Source of the DNA: an uncultured Cytophagales bacterium
GTDB lineage: Bacteria; Bacteroidota; Bacteroidia; Cytophagales; Cyclobacteriaceae
DNA length: 64,000 nucleotides
Direction of reading: 5' to 3'
Assembly: GCA_913057175.1 (NCBI GenBank)
Contig: CAJXNP010000006.1
Coordinates: forward strand, 62,001-126,000
Positions within the stretch are counted from its first letter, which is position 1. Every line of letters starts with the position of its first letter. The notes under the pieces are model-generated. The model ran no database searches and had not been told where the DNA came from. It worked only from the letters and a program-made list of their open reading frames with translations. Positions 50,321 to 58,657 of this stretch are shown one piece after another. Both the position numbers and the translations under genes were made by a program.

Positions 50321-50832
50321 ACACCGCTGAACCTGTGAAAGGTTAATGCGTTTAGGAAATAAATAGACGACCACCAGGGAGGAAGTTTAGTGCTTCATGC
50401 CGAAAATTAGTATCACAATTTATTTTTTCAACTAGTATAAGCTGTATACTACCTCTCTTTTGGATCATATCATTGATAATTCATTAACTACTCAACCTAA
50501 TTACCTCCTCTATGGATAAATTTGATCATATTATTCTTGGTACCGGGCAGGCTACCGGAACGTTGCTTGGCCGATTAATTCCTACTAGTAAACAAATTGC
50601 CGTAATAGAAGGAGGAAAAATTGGTGGAAGTTGCATAAACTATGGTTGCACTCCCACAAAAACACTTGTTGCGTCCGCACGTGCCATTCATGTTGCAAAG
50701 CGTGGTAGTGAATTCGGATTCAAAACAGGCCCTGTCGAAATCGACTATTCCATTGTAAGAGAGCGGATGAATAAGATCAGAAATGCAAGTAGTGATGGAC
50801 TAACGAAATTGATAGAGTCCAGTCCAAATGTG
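50321..50832 (+). repeat. Direct repeat, right copy (leader plus start of intact reductase gene)
   Basis: This 512-bp segment matches 40192-40708. The leader part, 191 bp long, carries GCTGAACCTGTGAAAGGTTA and GCGTTTAGGAAATA, which resemble the 3' half of a thiamine pyrophosphate riboswitch; this is weak and unproven. Confidence 0.85.
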
Positions 50833-51891
50833 ACCCTCTATCGGGAATGGGGTTCTTTTGAAGACAACCATACACTTACTGTTGGAACTAACAAAATACA
50901 TGGCGAGCATATCTATATCAATACCGGAACCAGGGCGGTAGCTCCAGCAGTTGATGGATTAGACAGTGTGCCCTGGATGGATAGTTCCAGGCTCCTCAAT
51001 CTTAAGGTTTTACCTGATCATTTGCTCATCATCGGAGGTGGGTATATAGGTATGGAATTTTCACAGATTTACAGAAGATTTGGTTCAGAAGTTACCGTAG
51101 TGCAAAGGAGTCCGGATGTTATGCCGAATGAGGATGCGGAAGTGTCAGAATCTATCCGATCTTTCTTAGAGGAAGAAGGGATTCGTATCCTATGCAATGC
51201 TTCAACCAAAGAAGTCAACCTGGATGGCAATCGCATCAAACTTGTAATCGAAAAAGATGGAGACCGCGAAACTCTTCTTGGAAGTCATTTGCTTATAGCT
51301 GCTGGGCGTAAGCCTAATAGTGATGGTCTTAACCTTAAAAGTACAGGTATTAAAACTGATAGAAGAGGGTTTATTCAGGTGAATGATTATTGCCGAACAG
51401 ATGTAAATGGAGTTTTTGCTGTGGGGGATGTCAATGGACGGGGTGCTTTCACACATACCTCGGTCAATGACGCAGAGATCGTGCTTGATTACCTGTTTGG
51501 TGGCAGCCGGAAGCTTTCAACCAGGATTCCGATATATGGACTATTTACAGATCCACCACTTGGACGTGTAGGCATGACAGAAAAAGAGGCTCTTAGTAAG
51601 GGCATGCATATTATGAAAGCATTAAAGCCCATGAATGAGATTAGCCGAGCCAAAGAGATGAGTGAAACAAAAGGATTCGCCAAACTACTTATCAATGCTG
51701 AAAATGACCTCATTATAGGAGCTGCAATTCTCGGGCCTGGTGGGGATGAGATCGTAAATATGTTTGCAGCGATTATGCACAGTAATATTCCATGTAGAAA
51801 ATACCGAGAAGTCGTTTTGATCCATCCTACCGTGTCAGAGTTGATGCCATGGGTACTGGATGGATTGCAGGAAGTATCTCCTAACGCCTGA
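50512..51891 (+). CDS. Mercuric-reductase-like flavoprotein disulfide reductase
   Basis: A 459-residue class I pyridine nucleotide-disulfide oxidoreductase. FAD binding begins IILGTGQATG, and the redox disulfide is Cys41 and Cys46 in GGSCINYGCTPTKT. The NAD(P)H domain has LLIIGGGYIGMEF near residue 172, the FAD end has VFAVGDVNGRGAF, and the dimer domain ends with HPTVSELMPW, whose His takes part in catalysis. It lacks the N-terminal metal-binding domain and the C-terminal cysteine pair of true MerA, so mercury reduction is doubtful; lipoamide or another low-molecular disulfide is possible. It carries the conserved leader repeated at 40.2 kb. Confidence 0.93.
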   Translation: MDKFDHIILGTGQATGTLLGRLIPTSKQIAVIEGGKIGGSCINYGCTPTKTLVASARAIHVAKRGSEFGFKTGPVEIDYSIVRERMNKIRNASSDGLTKLIESSPNVTLYREWGSFEDNHTLTVGTNKIHGEHIYINTGTRAVAPAVDGLDSVPWMDSSRLLNLKVLPDHLLIIGGGYIGMEFSQIYRRFGSEVTVVQRSPDVMPNEDAEVSESIRSFLEEEGIRILCNASTKEVNLDGNRIKLVIEKDGDRETLLGSHLLIAAGRKPNSDGLNLKSTGIKTDRRGFIQVNDYCRTDVNGVFAVGDVNGRGAFTHTSVNDAEIVLDYLFGGSRKLSTRIPIYGLFTDPPLGRVGMTEKEALSKGMHIMKALKPMNEISRAKEMSETKGFAKLLINAENDLIIGAAILGPGGDEIVNMFAAIMHSNIPCRKYREVVLIHPTVSELMPWVLDGLQEVSPNA

Positions 51892-52075
51892 TTATTATTG
51901 AGAAGAAGTTGTGGTTTGGTGGTGTTTCTGGAGGACACGAAACATGGCTGTGTCACCATAGCGATACAATGCTTCCTTCGTAAAACTTCCTGATTTACCC
52001 CGTAGGGATGCCTTTGGCATTGTGAATTACACTCTCATAATGAAGTTCAAATGACAAATTTGGGTTTAACAAACT

Positions 52076-52498
52076 CTATGGATTCCCCTTATCATACCTA
52101 TGTAAATCAAAAAGAGACATCAAAAGATTCTTAGCTTTCACCAGATCAAAAGGTTTCGTGAGATAACCTGTCACGGATTTGAATTTTTTAGCCATTGCAA
52201 GATCCTGTGAGGCAACTGAAGAACTGATAAAATAAACCAGTGATTGAGGATTCTTCCGCCAATATAGAGCTTCATATCTTTCCAAAAATCCAAAGCCATC
52301 CATAATAGGCATGTTGATATCGACAATAATCAAATTTGGGAATTTCATTTGTGCTTTATTTAAAAAATTGAGTGCTTCTTCTCCATTTTTCGTTTCATAC
52401 AAGTTTGTATTTGCGAATGCATATCTAATATGCGACACCAGAATCATCCGGTCAATCTCACTATCATCAATGATTAAAATATTAATGCTTTTTTTCAT
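52076..52498 (-). CDS. Single-domain response regulator (REC)
   Basis: A 140-residue receiver domain without output domain: acidic pair DDSEIDR (Asp11, Asp12), phosphoacceptor Asp60 in IIVDINMPIMDG, conserved Ser/Thr in YFISSS and Lys in YLTKPF. The sequence is of the Rcp1/CheY-like type that often acts as partner of histidine kinases with phytochrome or HisKA_2 domains. It may relay from the TPR kinase at 47127. No gene is co-directional with it. Confidence 0.93.
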   Translation of the reverse strand: MKKSINILIIDDSEIDRMILVSHIRYAFANTNLYETKNGEEALNFLNKAQMKFPNLIIVDINMPIMDGFGFLERYEALYWRKNPQSLVYFISSSVASQDLAMAKKFKSVTGYLTKPFDLVKAKNLLMSLFDLHRYDKGNP

Positions 52499-52839
52499 GA
52501 TTACTTATAATAGGCTGAATCCTACTTCAAACAAGATCTTGGATGAAGTCATTCTGAAATCGTTATTTTTTCGGACAAAGCTATTATTTTATGTATCACA
52601 TGTTTACCCTACTATCCCAAAGTATAGTAGCTTGATAAAATATGATCAGGCAAAAACCTCACCCTGTCGTATTCCATTTTACCATGCATGTACGTCCAGT
52701 ATATCTATCATTTTAGCCTTCAAAGTCATCATGCTATACATCGGTAGGGAAAGCGTGTTGGTAAATCAGCAAATCCAAAAAAATATTTTAATAATCATTA
52801 TAAAAGTGAAAACCTTTTAATTAACACTGCGTATTTTAC

Positions 52840-52858
52840 CTAACACTGTTAACTTAGG
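52840..52858 (+). promoter_or_regulatory. Probable TetR operator at its own promoter
   Basis: CTAACACTGTTAA at 52840-52852, then CTTAGG, lies 9 bp before the TetR start. A partial TTAACACTG half site occurs at 52821. The core CTAACA-C-TGTTA recurs at 53492 in front of the next gene. No other copy is seen in the window. Confidence 0.65.
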
Positions 52859-52867
52859 TTAGATAAA

Positions 52868-53473
52868 ATGGGAATCACGGAACGCAGAACAAGGCAGAAA
52901 GAAGAATTGAGGACGTTGATCCTTGAGGAGGCCTGGGAAATCGTCAAGGCCGAAGGATGGCAGGCATTGTCGATCAGAAAGATTGCCGATGCTATTGAAT
53001 ACAGTGTTCCTGTCGTTTATTCTCATTTTGAAAACAAAGAAGCCATTTTAATGGAGTTTACCAGGCAAGGATTTCGTCAACTGAATAAAAAGCTTAAAAA
53101 GGCGATGACTTCTGTTAAGGATCCTTTTCAGCAGGTGGAATTAATGGCGAAGGCCTATCGCGATTTTGCTTTCAGGCAAAAGGAATATTATCAAATTATG
53201 TTTGGTCTTGGAATTCCTGCTTGCGACAAGGTTAATGAAGTAGAAGAGATCAAAATCATGAGTGATATGTTCATTGAGGTTATTGAAAATTCCCTTACCA
53301 ACGGAACAAATAAGAAGGCAGACAAATTCCTCAAGTTTCATACATTTTGGTCCATCCTACATGGAATTGTATCCATTCAAATGGTAGGCACTTCAGGACA
53401 TTCAAATGATATGAATAAGCAAATATTAGAAGATGCTGTGAGCGGATTCATTAGAAGTCTCAGGGAAAAATAA
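52868..53473 (+). CDS. TetR/AcrR family transcriptional regulator
   Basis: A 201-residue regulator with a TetR N-terminal helix-turn-helix (residues 10-60): LRTLILEEAWEIVKAEG, ALSIRKIADAIEYSVPVVYSHFENKEAIL. The ligand-binding C-terminal part is in the WHG group of regulators (WSILHGIVSIQMVG). Typical repressor; the ligand is unknown. Palindromic sites flank the gene: one before its start and one between it and the DoxX gene, so it probably represses both. Confidence 0.93.
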   Translation: MGITERRTRQKEELRTLILEEAWEIVKAEGWQALSIRKIADAIEYSVPVVYSHFENKEAILMEFTRQGFRQLNKKLKKAMTSVKDPFQQVELMAKAYRDFAFRQKEYYQIMFGLGIPACDKVNEVEEIKIMSDMFIEVIENSLTNGTNKKADKFLKFHTFWSILHGIVSIQMVGTSGHSNDMNKQILEDAVSGFIRSLREK

Positions 53474-53491
53474 AAATTTTTTTCCAAATAC

Positions 53492-53504
53492 CTAACACTG
53501 TTAG
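53492..53504 (+). promoter_or_regulatory. Probable TetR operator before the DoxX gene
   Basis: A perfect palindrome CTAACACTGTTAG, 18 bp after the TetR stop and 51 bp before the DoxX start, identical in its core to the site at 52840. The AT-rich stretch after it (TTTTTATATTAGTGTA) may hold the promoter. Confidence 0.7.
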
Positions 53505-53555
53505 TTTTTATATTAGTGTAATAAAATAAGAAAATAAATTTAATCAAACAATTAT

Positions 53556-53963
53556 ATGAAGTACGTAACATTTATTGGCAGACTGTTGTTCGGTGCAATA
53601 TTCCTGCTAACGGCCTATGGACATTTTATGCCCGAGACAATCAATTATGCAGCTTCCAAAGGTATTCCTCTGGCAGCAGTTGCAGTACCACTTTCCGGTG
53701 TGATGGAAATTATTGGAGCCCTTAGTATTGTCATTGGTTACAAGGCAAATTGGGGAGCATGGTTAATTGTTCTCTTCCTAATACCAATTTCTCTGGGTAT
53801 GCACAGCTTTTGGACCATCGAAGACCCAATAGCAAGGTACGGAGACATGGTACATTTTCTTAAAAACATTTCCATGTTAGGTGGTGCGTTAATTCTTACT
53901 CAAGTTGAGCCTGGCTCAATCAGCCTTGACCGGATATTAAATACTGAACGCGCCAATGCCTAA
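53556..53963 (+). CDS. DoxX family membrane protein
   Basis: A 135-residue protein with four hydrophobic segments and the DoxX pattern: GRLLFGAIFLLTAYGHF at the start, GVMEIIGALSIVIGYKANWGAW in the middle and MVHFLKNISMLGGALIL near the end. Members have been linked to thiosulfate/quinone oxidation and to redox stress, but function varies. Inner membrane. The TetR site just upstream suggests ligand-induced expression. Confidence 0.92.
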   Translation: MKYVTFIGRLLFGAIFLLTAYGHFMPETINYAASKGIPLAAVAVPLSGVMEIIGALSIVIGYKANWGAWLIVLFLIPISLGMHSFWTIEDPIARYGDMVHFLKNISMLGGALILTQVEPGSISLDRILNTERANA

Positions 53964-53990
53964 CCGGAAAAATATCAGTAAGTGAATATC

Positions 53991-54028
53991 TACTCCGCCA
54001 ATGCTTTAATGTAACCATTGGCGGAGTA
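53991..54028 (+). terminator. Hairpin after the DoxX gene
   Basis: TACTCCGCCAATG and CATTGGCGGAGTA form a perfect 13-bp stem with a 12-nt loop, 28 bp after the stop codon. No T-run follows, so it may be a terminator of weak type or an mRNA stabilising hairpin. Confidence 0.6.
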
Positions 54029-54127
54029 CCTGACCAATAGTATGTCTTTTGCTATAAATGAAGCCAAAGATGGAATCTTCAACTTAAAAAAGCATTTAGT
54101 TTAAAAATTGTAATCATACTTATAGAA

Positions 54128-54724
54128 ATGAAAATATTGCATATAATTTCAAGCCCAAGGGGAGCATCCTCCTACAGTGTCAAATTAGGAATAGAAATCC
54201 TAAATGAACTAAAAATAAAATATCCTGATAGCATCGTCAAGACAAGAAACCTGAGCAAAGTGCCATTTCCTCATTTGGACGAAGAACATTTAAATTCTTT
54301 TATGACCAAAGCGGAAAACCGAACACCGGAACAAATTGCAGCAACTGCCTTATCTGACGAAGCTATTTTAGAATTGATTGAAGCAGATATTATCGTTATT
54401 GGTGTACCAATGTACAATTTTGGGATCAATTCTACGCTTAAGGCATGGTTGGATCACATTATTCGACCGGGATTGACTTTTTCTTATTCCGAAAATGGCC
54501 CTGTTGGCCTTGTCGGGAATAAAAAAGTTTATTTGGCGATCTCCAGTGGAGGTATTTACAGTAAAGGTCCGATGAAACCTTATGATTTCACTGAACCTTA
54601 TCTTACGAAAGCCCTGAATTTTATCGGCATAACAGACATCACCACTTATCGGGTTGAAGGTGTTGCTATTCCAACCTTACAGGATCATGTCCTTGAAAAA
54701 GCTGTGGAGAAAATAGCTGTTTAA
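54128..54724 (+). CDS. azoR: FMN-dependent NADH-azoreductase
   Basis: A 198-residue flavodoxin-like protein. The FMN phosphate site is SSPRGASSYS at residues 8-17, the VPMYNFGINSTLKAWLDHI segment near 95 binds FMN and the partner subunit, and AISSGGIYS follows. This matches AzoR-type quinone/azo reductases, which transfer two electrons from NADH to quinones and detoxify them. Cytosolic dimer. Its position between DoxX and an HxlR regulator supports a quinone or electrophile stress role. Confidence 0.93.
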   Translation: MKILHIISSPRGASSYSVKLGIEILNELKIKYPDSIVKTRNLSKVPFPHLDEEHLNSFMTKAENRTPEQIAATALSDEAILELIEADIIVIGVPMYNFGINSTLKAWLDHIIRPGLTFSYSENGPVGLVGNKKVYLAISSGGIYSKGPMKPYDFTEPYLTKALNFIGITDITTYRVEGVAIPTLQDHVLEKAVEKIAV

Positions 54725-54884
54725 AACAGTTTATTCGTAGACCCAAAGCTTAGGTCCGAGCAAGTCAGGTTTACTATCAAATATTATATAAGTATATCAG
54801 CCATGTCATGATATTCAATTCATGCACAACGAATAATTCTTCCAAGTATAGGTTTGGTAACAATTTTAATAGAGACTATACAAT

Positions 54885-54900
54885 AGGATAGTACTATCCT
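54885..54900 (+). promoter_or_regulatory. 16-bp palindrome before the HxlR gene
   Basis: AGGATAGTACTATCCT is a perfect palindrome 31 bp before the HxlR start and within the likely promoter. HxlR-type regulators bind such short dyads next to their own genes, so autoregulation is likely. Confidence 0.65.
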
Positions 54901-54931
54901 GTCCAATTACTTCATTCCATACTTTTGCGCC

Positions 54932-55291
54932 ATGAGTAAAAAGAAACGCAGCAAGAAAAAATGTTTTGAAAGCATCAACGCTATTAATGATGCATTGTAT
55001 GTGCTTAACGGAAAGTGGAAAATTATGGTCATCAAAGCTCTCAATGAGGGACCTAAAAGATTCAGTGAGTTGGAAAGGTGCATTGATGGCATTTCACCAA
55101 AGGCGCTTTCTAAAGAACTAAAAGAACTTGAATTAAATGAGATCGTTTTCAGGAAGGTTTACAATACGATACCTGTAAAGATAATCTATGAACTAACACC
55201 ATATAGTGATTCGTTAAAAGAAATCATTGATTGCCTTGGGGATTGGGGCCTTCAGCACAAAGAGTATATTTTTAAAAAAGGTAATAGGTGA
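54932..55291 (+). CDS. HxlR family transcriptional regulator
   Basis: A 119-residue winged-helix regulator: LNGKWKIMVIKALNEGPKRFSELERCIDGISPKALSKELKELELNEIV is the typical HxlR core, and RKVYNTIPVKIIYELTPYSDSL the wing. A single Cys near the N terminus (KKKCFES, Cys11) is in the place where YodB-like members sense quinones or oxidants. The Lys-rich first ten residues are unusual. It likely controls itself and perhaps azoR, 160 bp upstream. Confidence 0.93.
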   Translation: MSKKKRSKKKCFESINAINDALYVLNGKWKIMVIKALNEGPKRFSELERCIDGISPKALSKELKELELNEIVFRKVYNTIPVKIIYELTPYSDSLKEIIDCLGDWGLQHKEYIFKKGNR

Positions 55292-55312
55292 TTCCGGAAG
55301 TGTATACTATTT

Positions 55313-56527
55313 TTATTTTGCTTTCTCATAGTTATAAAGTGATTCAAGTATTTCAAATCCTGAACCTTCTTCAAAAATTAGATATTGTTGAGAATCGATA
55401 TTTTCAATTTCTATCATCATTTCTTTATTTTCATTTTTCAAAATCAATGCACTTTCAAGTTCATCCTTAGTGTCTTCTATTGCCTCTTTATATTCAATTA
55501 AAAATTGTGACGATTCATAATCCAATGAATAGGAAGTGTCAATGTAGGAATCAATACTATTGTAGTATTCATTCAGTAAAATCAAATTTGTTTCATTTAT
55601 GATTAACGAATCATTTTTCCGAAATTCTTCTAATTCACTTTCGTAATTGAAATTTTGATGGAATCCCATAGAATAATCACTTTGGATATTGCCATAAGTG
55701 ATTTTATGCAAAGCCATCAGGCTATTAAAAACAATAATGGCCAACGAATCCAGTTTAGATTGTATATCGTTACTTTTATTCTTCAAATTTGCAATTTTGA
55801 TCTTGTCAGAATATAACCTTTGCAGTTCTTCGACATTTTTTCTATAAATATCAAATGCATAGTAAAGAGATGTATCTGACTCTATAATAAATTTCTTGTC
55901 ATTAATAAAATTTAATTTTAGATCCGCATCAGTTGCAATCTTGATGATTTCTGATTTTACAGTGGAGTTTAAATCATTTTGCCTTGAAAATGTAAACGAA
56001 AGTCCTTTCACCAATAGACCCTGTGAAATAATAACACACTCATCTTTTAATAGTTCTTCAAGTAAGTTTCTATCGCTTATATTATTTATATCTAATTCAT
56101 GAATCAAAGTTTGCAATGAATTGATTGATACCTGATGTTTTTCGGCATTTTTCATTTCAAAATTGTAATTTGATTTTGAATCCAATCCAATATTTGCAAT
56201 CATTGAAATTGAACCTGGTAATATTTCCGTAGTGCTGTTAACATCAAACTTTATTTTCTTTATCTTATTCATACCAAACACTGGAATAGGCGAAGGAGGT
56301 AGTTGTTCTAACTTTGGAAATGCTTCTACCTGTGGTGAGAATATTTGTTCATTTTTGTTATAAATTAACAATACTGTTCCAGGAGAATAATTAATATCGG
56401 GAATTGAAAATGGGGTAAGTCCTTTGAATTCCTTCTTTAGTATATTTCTGTATTTTTTCCAGCCTTGTGCAAAACTGAAGTTCGCAGTTAGAATTACAAC
56501 TAGTAGTATTAAAATTTTCGAGTTCAT
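55313..56527 (-). CDS. Secreted coiled-coil rich protein of unknown function
   Basis: A 404-residue exported protein (signal cleavage near NFSFAQ, residue 21). After a short beta region (GTVLLIYNKNEQIFSP) come long alpha-helical stretches rich in Ile, Asn, Leu and Glu (NVEELQRLYSDKIKIANLK, ELEEFRKNDSLIINETN), likely coiled coil. I do not recognise a family, and no partner gene is adjacent. It converges on the HxlR gene with 21 bp between stops. Confidence 0.65.
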   Translation of the reverse strand: MNSKILILLVVILTANFSFAQGWKKYRNILKKEFKGLTPFSIPDINYSPGTVLLIYNKNEQIFSPQVEAFPKLEQLPPSPIPVFGMNKIKKIKFDVNSTTEILPGSISMIANIGLDSKSNYNFEMKNAEKHQVSINSLQTLIHELDINNISDRNLLEELLKDECVIISQGLLVKGLSFTFSRQNDLNSTVKSEIIKIATDADLKLNFINDKKFIIESDTSLYYAFDIYRKNVEELQRLYSDKIKIANLKNKSNDIQSKLDSLAIIVFNSLMALHKITYGNIQSDYSMGFHQNFNYESELEEFRKNDSLIINETNLILLNEYYNSIDSYIDTSYSLDYESSQFLIEYKEAIEDTKDELESALILKNENKEMMIEIENIDSQQYLIFEEGSGFEILESLYNYEKAK

Positions 56528-56726
56528 TTTTTATACTTTAGGAAATGAAAGACTTACTGAAGAACTCGACTTCATTATTCAATTTAAAAAATATTGTACA
56601 ATCGACCAGTATATAAAAGCTAAATAAGGGCTATTTGAAGTTTGTTAACCTATCTTTTAAGTGTTCCAAGTGTATTTCTTATCATTTTCGAGAATTTTTT
56701 TAGTAATTCTAAAACACTTGTTCTTT

Positions 56727-56999
56727 CTAATTATAAGGTAGTCTTGCTGGCCTCTTACTCCCCCTAAATAAATTCCTGAAAACCAGCAGTGATACCAAAG
56801 CTGCACCTCCAAAAAATTTCATGCTGTCTTCGCCGGTTTCGAGGCTTAGGTAGCGGAGAATGGAGATGCCTCCCAGGATGAGGACGACGATGATGGTCAG
56901 GTCGATTTCTTTTATGCTTCCATAGTGGCGAACTTCCCGGACGGTTTCGTTGGTGATGAAGGTTTCTTTTCTGAATCGTTCTATCAATTCGTAAATCAC
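56727..56999 (-). CDS. Small two-helix membrane protein
   Basis: A 90-residue protein with two hydrophobic segments (IVVLILGGISILRYL and FFGGAALVSLLVF) joined by a short charged loop, and a polar N terminus with EVRHYGSIKEID. No domain can be named. It stands alone between the unknown secreted protein and the OmpA-like gene pair. Confidence 0.55.
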   Translation of the reverse strand: MIYELIERFRKETFITNETVREVRHYGSIKEIDLTIIVVLILGGISILRYLSLETGEDSMKFFGGAALVSLLVFRNLFRGSKRPARLPYN

Positions 57000-57338
57000 C
57001 CGGGGATTACCATTGCTCTGTTCCCAGATGTGGTTTCGGAAGAGATATATCTTAATTTGATATAGGTAACAAATAAGCGGACAATGTATGTAAAATCGTC
57101 TTGTATTCTGATTTAATTTTTTTCAATCAAACCATAAAAAATAATCATTACAAAGTATTGTAAATATTCCGACTATAATTTAATTTAGTACACTGCCGAT
57201 CAGAGGTTTAAGTAAATTTGTTAGGAGCTATCTTAAGTAAGAAATTAAACCTCAAAATCAACAGCTTTTGCAGACAAATTTCTCATAACCATTTAGTGCA
57301 ATAATTATATCTAATTCAACGAGTTAAGTATTATTGCG
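57000..57338. other. AT-rich region upstream of the OmpA-like gene pair
   Basis: No supported gene in the 339 bp. It must hold the promoter of the 57.3-64 kb cluster and of the small membrane protein gene; TTTGNNNNN-type elements are too degenerate here to place with confidence. No hairpin was seen. Confidence 0.4.
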
Positions 57339-57806
57339 ATGGAAAAACAATATATCAATGACATTGTTTTTGACGGATATACCTCTCATGACATAGATTT
57401 TTTTGGAAGGCTAACTGACCCAAGAAATGCTATGCAAATACCCATTATGACACAAATGATGCACAATATCACAAATGGTATTGAGACTCAGAAAATATGT
57501 ACGGTCGTCATCGTCAAAGGACATAGTGACAGGGTAGATGATGGAGGTCTCTCATCCGAAGAGAAGCGTAAACTAGAATATGACAATAGTAAGGCCCGTT
57601 GCGAAAATGTTCGAGCGTATATTTTGGATAGGATCGCTTCCCTATTTCAACAAAGTCATGAATGGGTGAAGCAATCCAATTATCTTGGAATGTACCTAAC
57701 ACCCTGTGGAGCATCCGATTTAGTTGAAAATGCGAGTGTACTAAGTGAAAGTCAAAGGATGATGAACCGGAGAGTTGAGCTAATTTATTATAGCTTTAAA
57801 TTGTAG
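57339..57806 (+). CDS. OmpA-like domain protein without signal peptide (paralogue 1)
   Basis: A 155-residue protein whose core reads like an OmpA C-terminal domain: VVIVKGHSDRVDDGG, EYDNSKARCENVRAYI and MMNRRVELIYY (the NRRVEI strand). Peptidoglycan-binding residues (Asp in GHSDR and the Arg of NRRVE) are present. There is no signal peptide or lipobox, so the protein should be cytoplasmic or use another route. It is a clear paralogue of the next gene, 48 bp downstream (shared GHSDRVD, LEYE, NRR-E-IYY). No partner function is known. Confidence 0.8.
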   Translation: MEKQYINDIVFDGYTSHDIDFFGRLTDPRNAMQIPIMTQMMHNITNGIETQKICTVVIVKGHSDRVDDGGLSSEEKRKLEYDNSKARCENVRAYILDRIASLFQQSHEWVKQSNYLGMYLTPCGASDLVENASVLSESQRMMNRRVELIYYSFKL

Positions 57807-57854
57807 CCTCGCGATGAATGCAACACCATCTATCAATCAGATTAATTTCCAAAT

Positions 57855-58331
57855 ATGAATAAGACATTAGTTGGGCCTATTTTATTTGAGGGGTATGCTT
57901 CCGGGCAGTATGATTTTGAACCTGTTTTTAACCAGGCTAATGAAGAAACCAAATTACAATTTTGGGCATTAATTGATGCGTTTGTTCTTGCTATAAACAA
58001 CCCCACCATCGTTTACTGCCATGATGTAATTGGTCATAGCGATAGAGTTGACACTCCTGGTTTAGAATCCAGTGCACGGAGAAACCTTGAATATGAGGCA
58101 GCTGAAAATCGATGCGCACGTTTTTCGGAATTTTACCAATCAATTCTATTGCACAGAATACCAGGCTTGACCTATGAAAGATTAATTGAAATTAACAGGA
58201 ATGAAAATATTGACGTAATAGCCCACCCAAAAGGTGCGGCTAAATTGAAAATTGATAAGCCGATTTTGACTGAAGATGAACGCAAACAGAATAGGAGGAT
58301 AGAAATTTACTATATCCTATTTAATTCTTAA
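57855..58331 (+). CDS. OmpA-like domain protein without signal peptide (paralogue 2)
   Basis: A 158-residue protein beginning MNKTLVGPILFEGYASGQYDF, matching the start of paralogue 1 (DIVFDGYTSHDIDF). The OmpA-like core is HDVIGHSDRVDTPG, LEYEAAENRCARFSEFY and KQNRRIEIYY. It also lacks a signal peptide. Sequence identity between the two is moderate, so the duplication is old and both are kept, which argues for distinct roles. It precedes the giant protein gene by 326 bp. Confidence 0.8.
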   Translation: MNKTLVGPILFEGYASGQYDFEPVFNQANEETKLQFWALIDAFVLAINNPTIVYCHDVIGHSDRVDTPGLESSARRNLEYEAAENRCARFSEFYQSILLHRIPGLTYERLIEINRNENIDVIAHPKGAAKLKIDKPILTEDERKQNRRIEIYYILFNS

Positions 58332-58657
58332 AATTTATTATAACGGTTGTAAGGATTGGAATTGATTCTTCATCATAAACAAAAACAGATAGATAAGGTG
58401 AGAATGTGAATGGTAAAAAAACTATGGCTATGACCCAAATCTATCGTGTTCAATGCCATGGTAGTGAGTCCTGGGGTATATTTATTAAAAGGCTATATTG
58501 TTTTCATCGATTAAAAAAACATTGGCTCTGAAAGCAAAAAAACGAGTTGGAACAAAATATGGTGAGTACGTAGTGATTAATTGATTTCAGGCCTAACAAC
58601 AGTTCTTTTAGTTAGTTTATTCAAAGTTCCCTTTTTGATACACTTACGTCTAATGCC
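58332..58657. other. 326-bp gap before the giant protein gene
   Basis: No gene or clean hairpin seen. The gap is AT rich and may contain a second promoter for the giant gene, so the OmpA-like pair and the giant gene need not be a single transcript. Confidence 0.4.

Noticed and set aside
40192-50832. Integrative element with the 515-bp repeats as attachment sites
   Set aside because: No integrase, relaxase or phage genes in the block, and the repeat is half coding sequence, so simple duplication is more likely.
50512-51891. Calling the reductase merA
   Set aside because: It lacks the N-terminal metal domain and the C-terminal cysteine pair, and no mer genes are adjacent.
54907-55092. 61-codon antisense frame in the HxlR promoter
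   Set aside because: Overlaps the operator palindrome and the real regulator gene.
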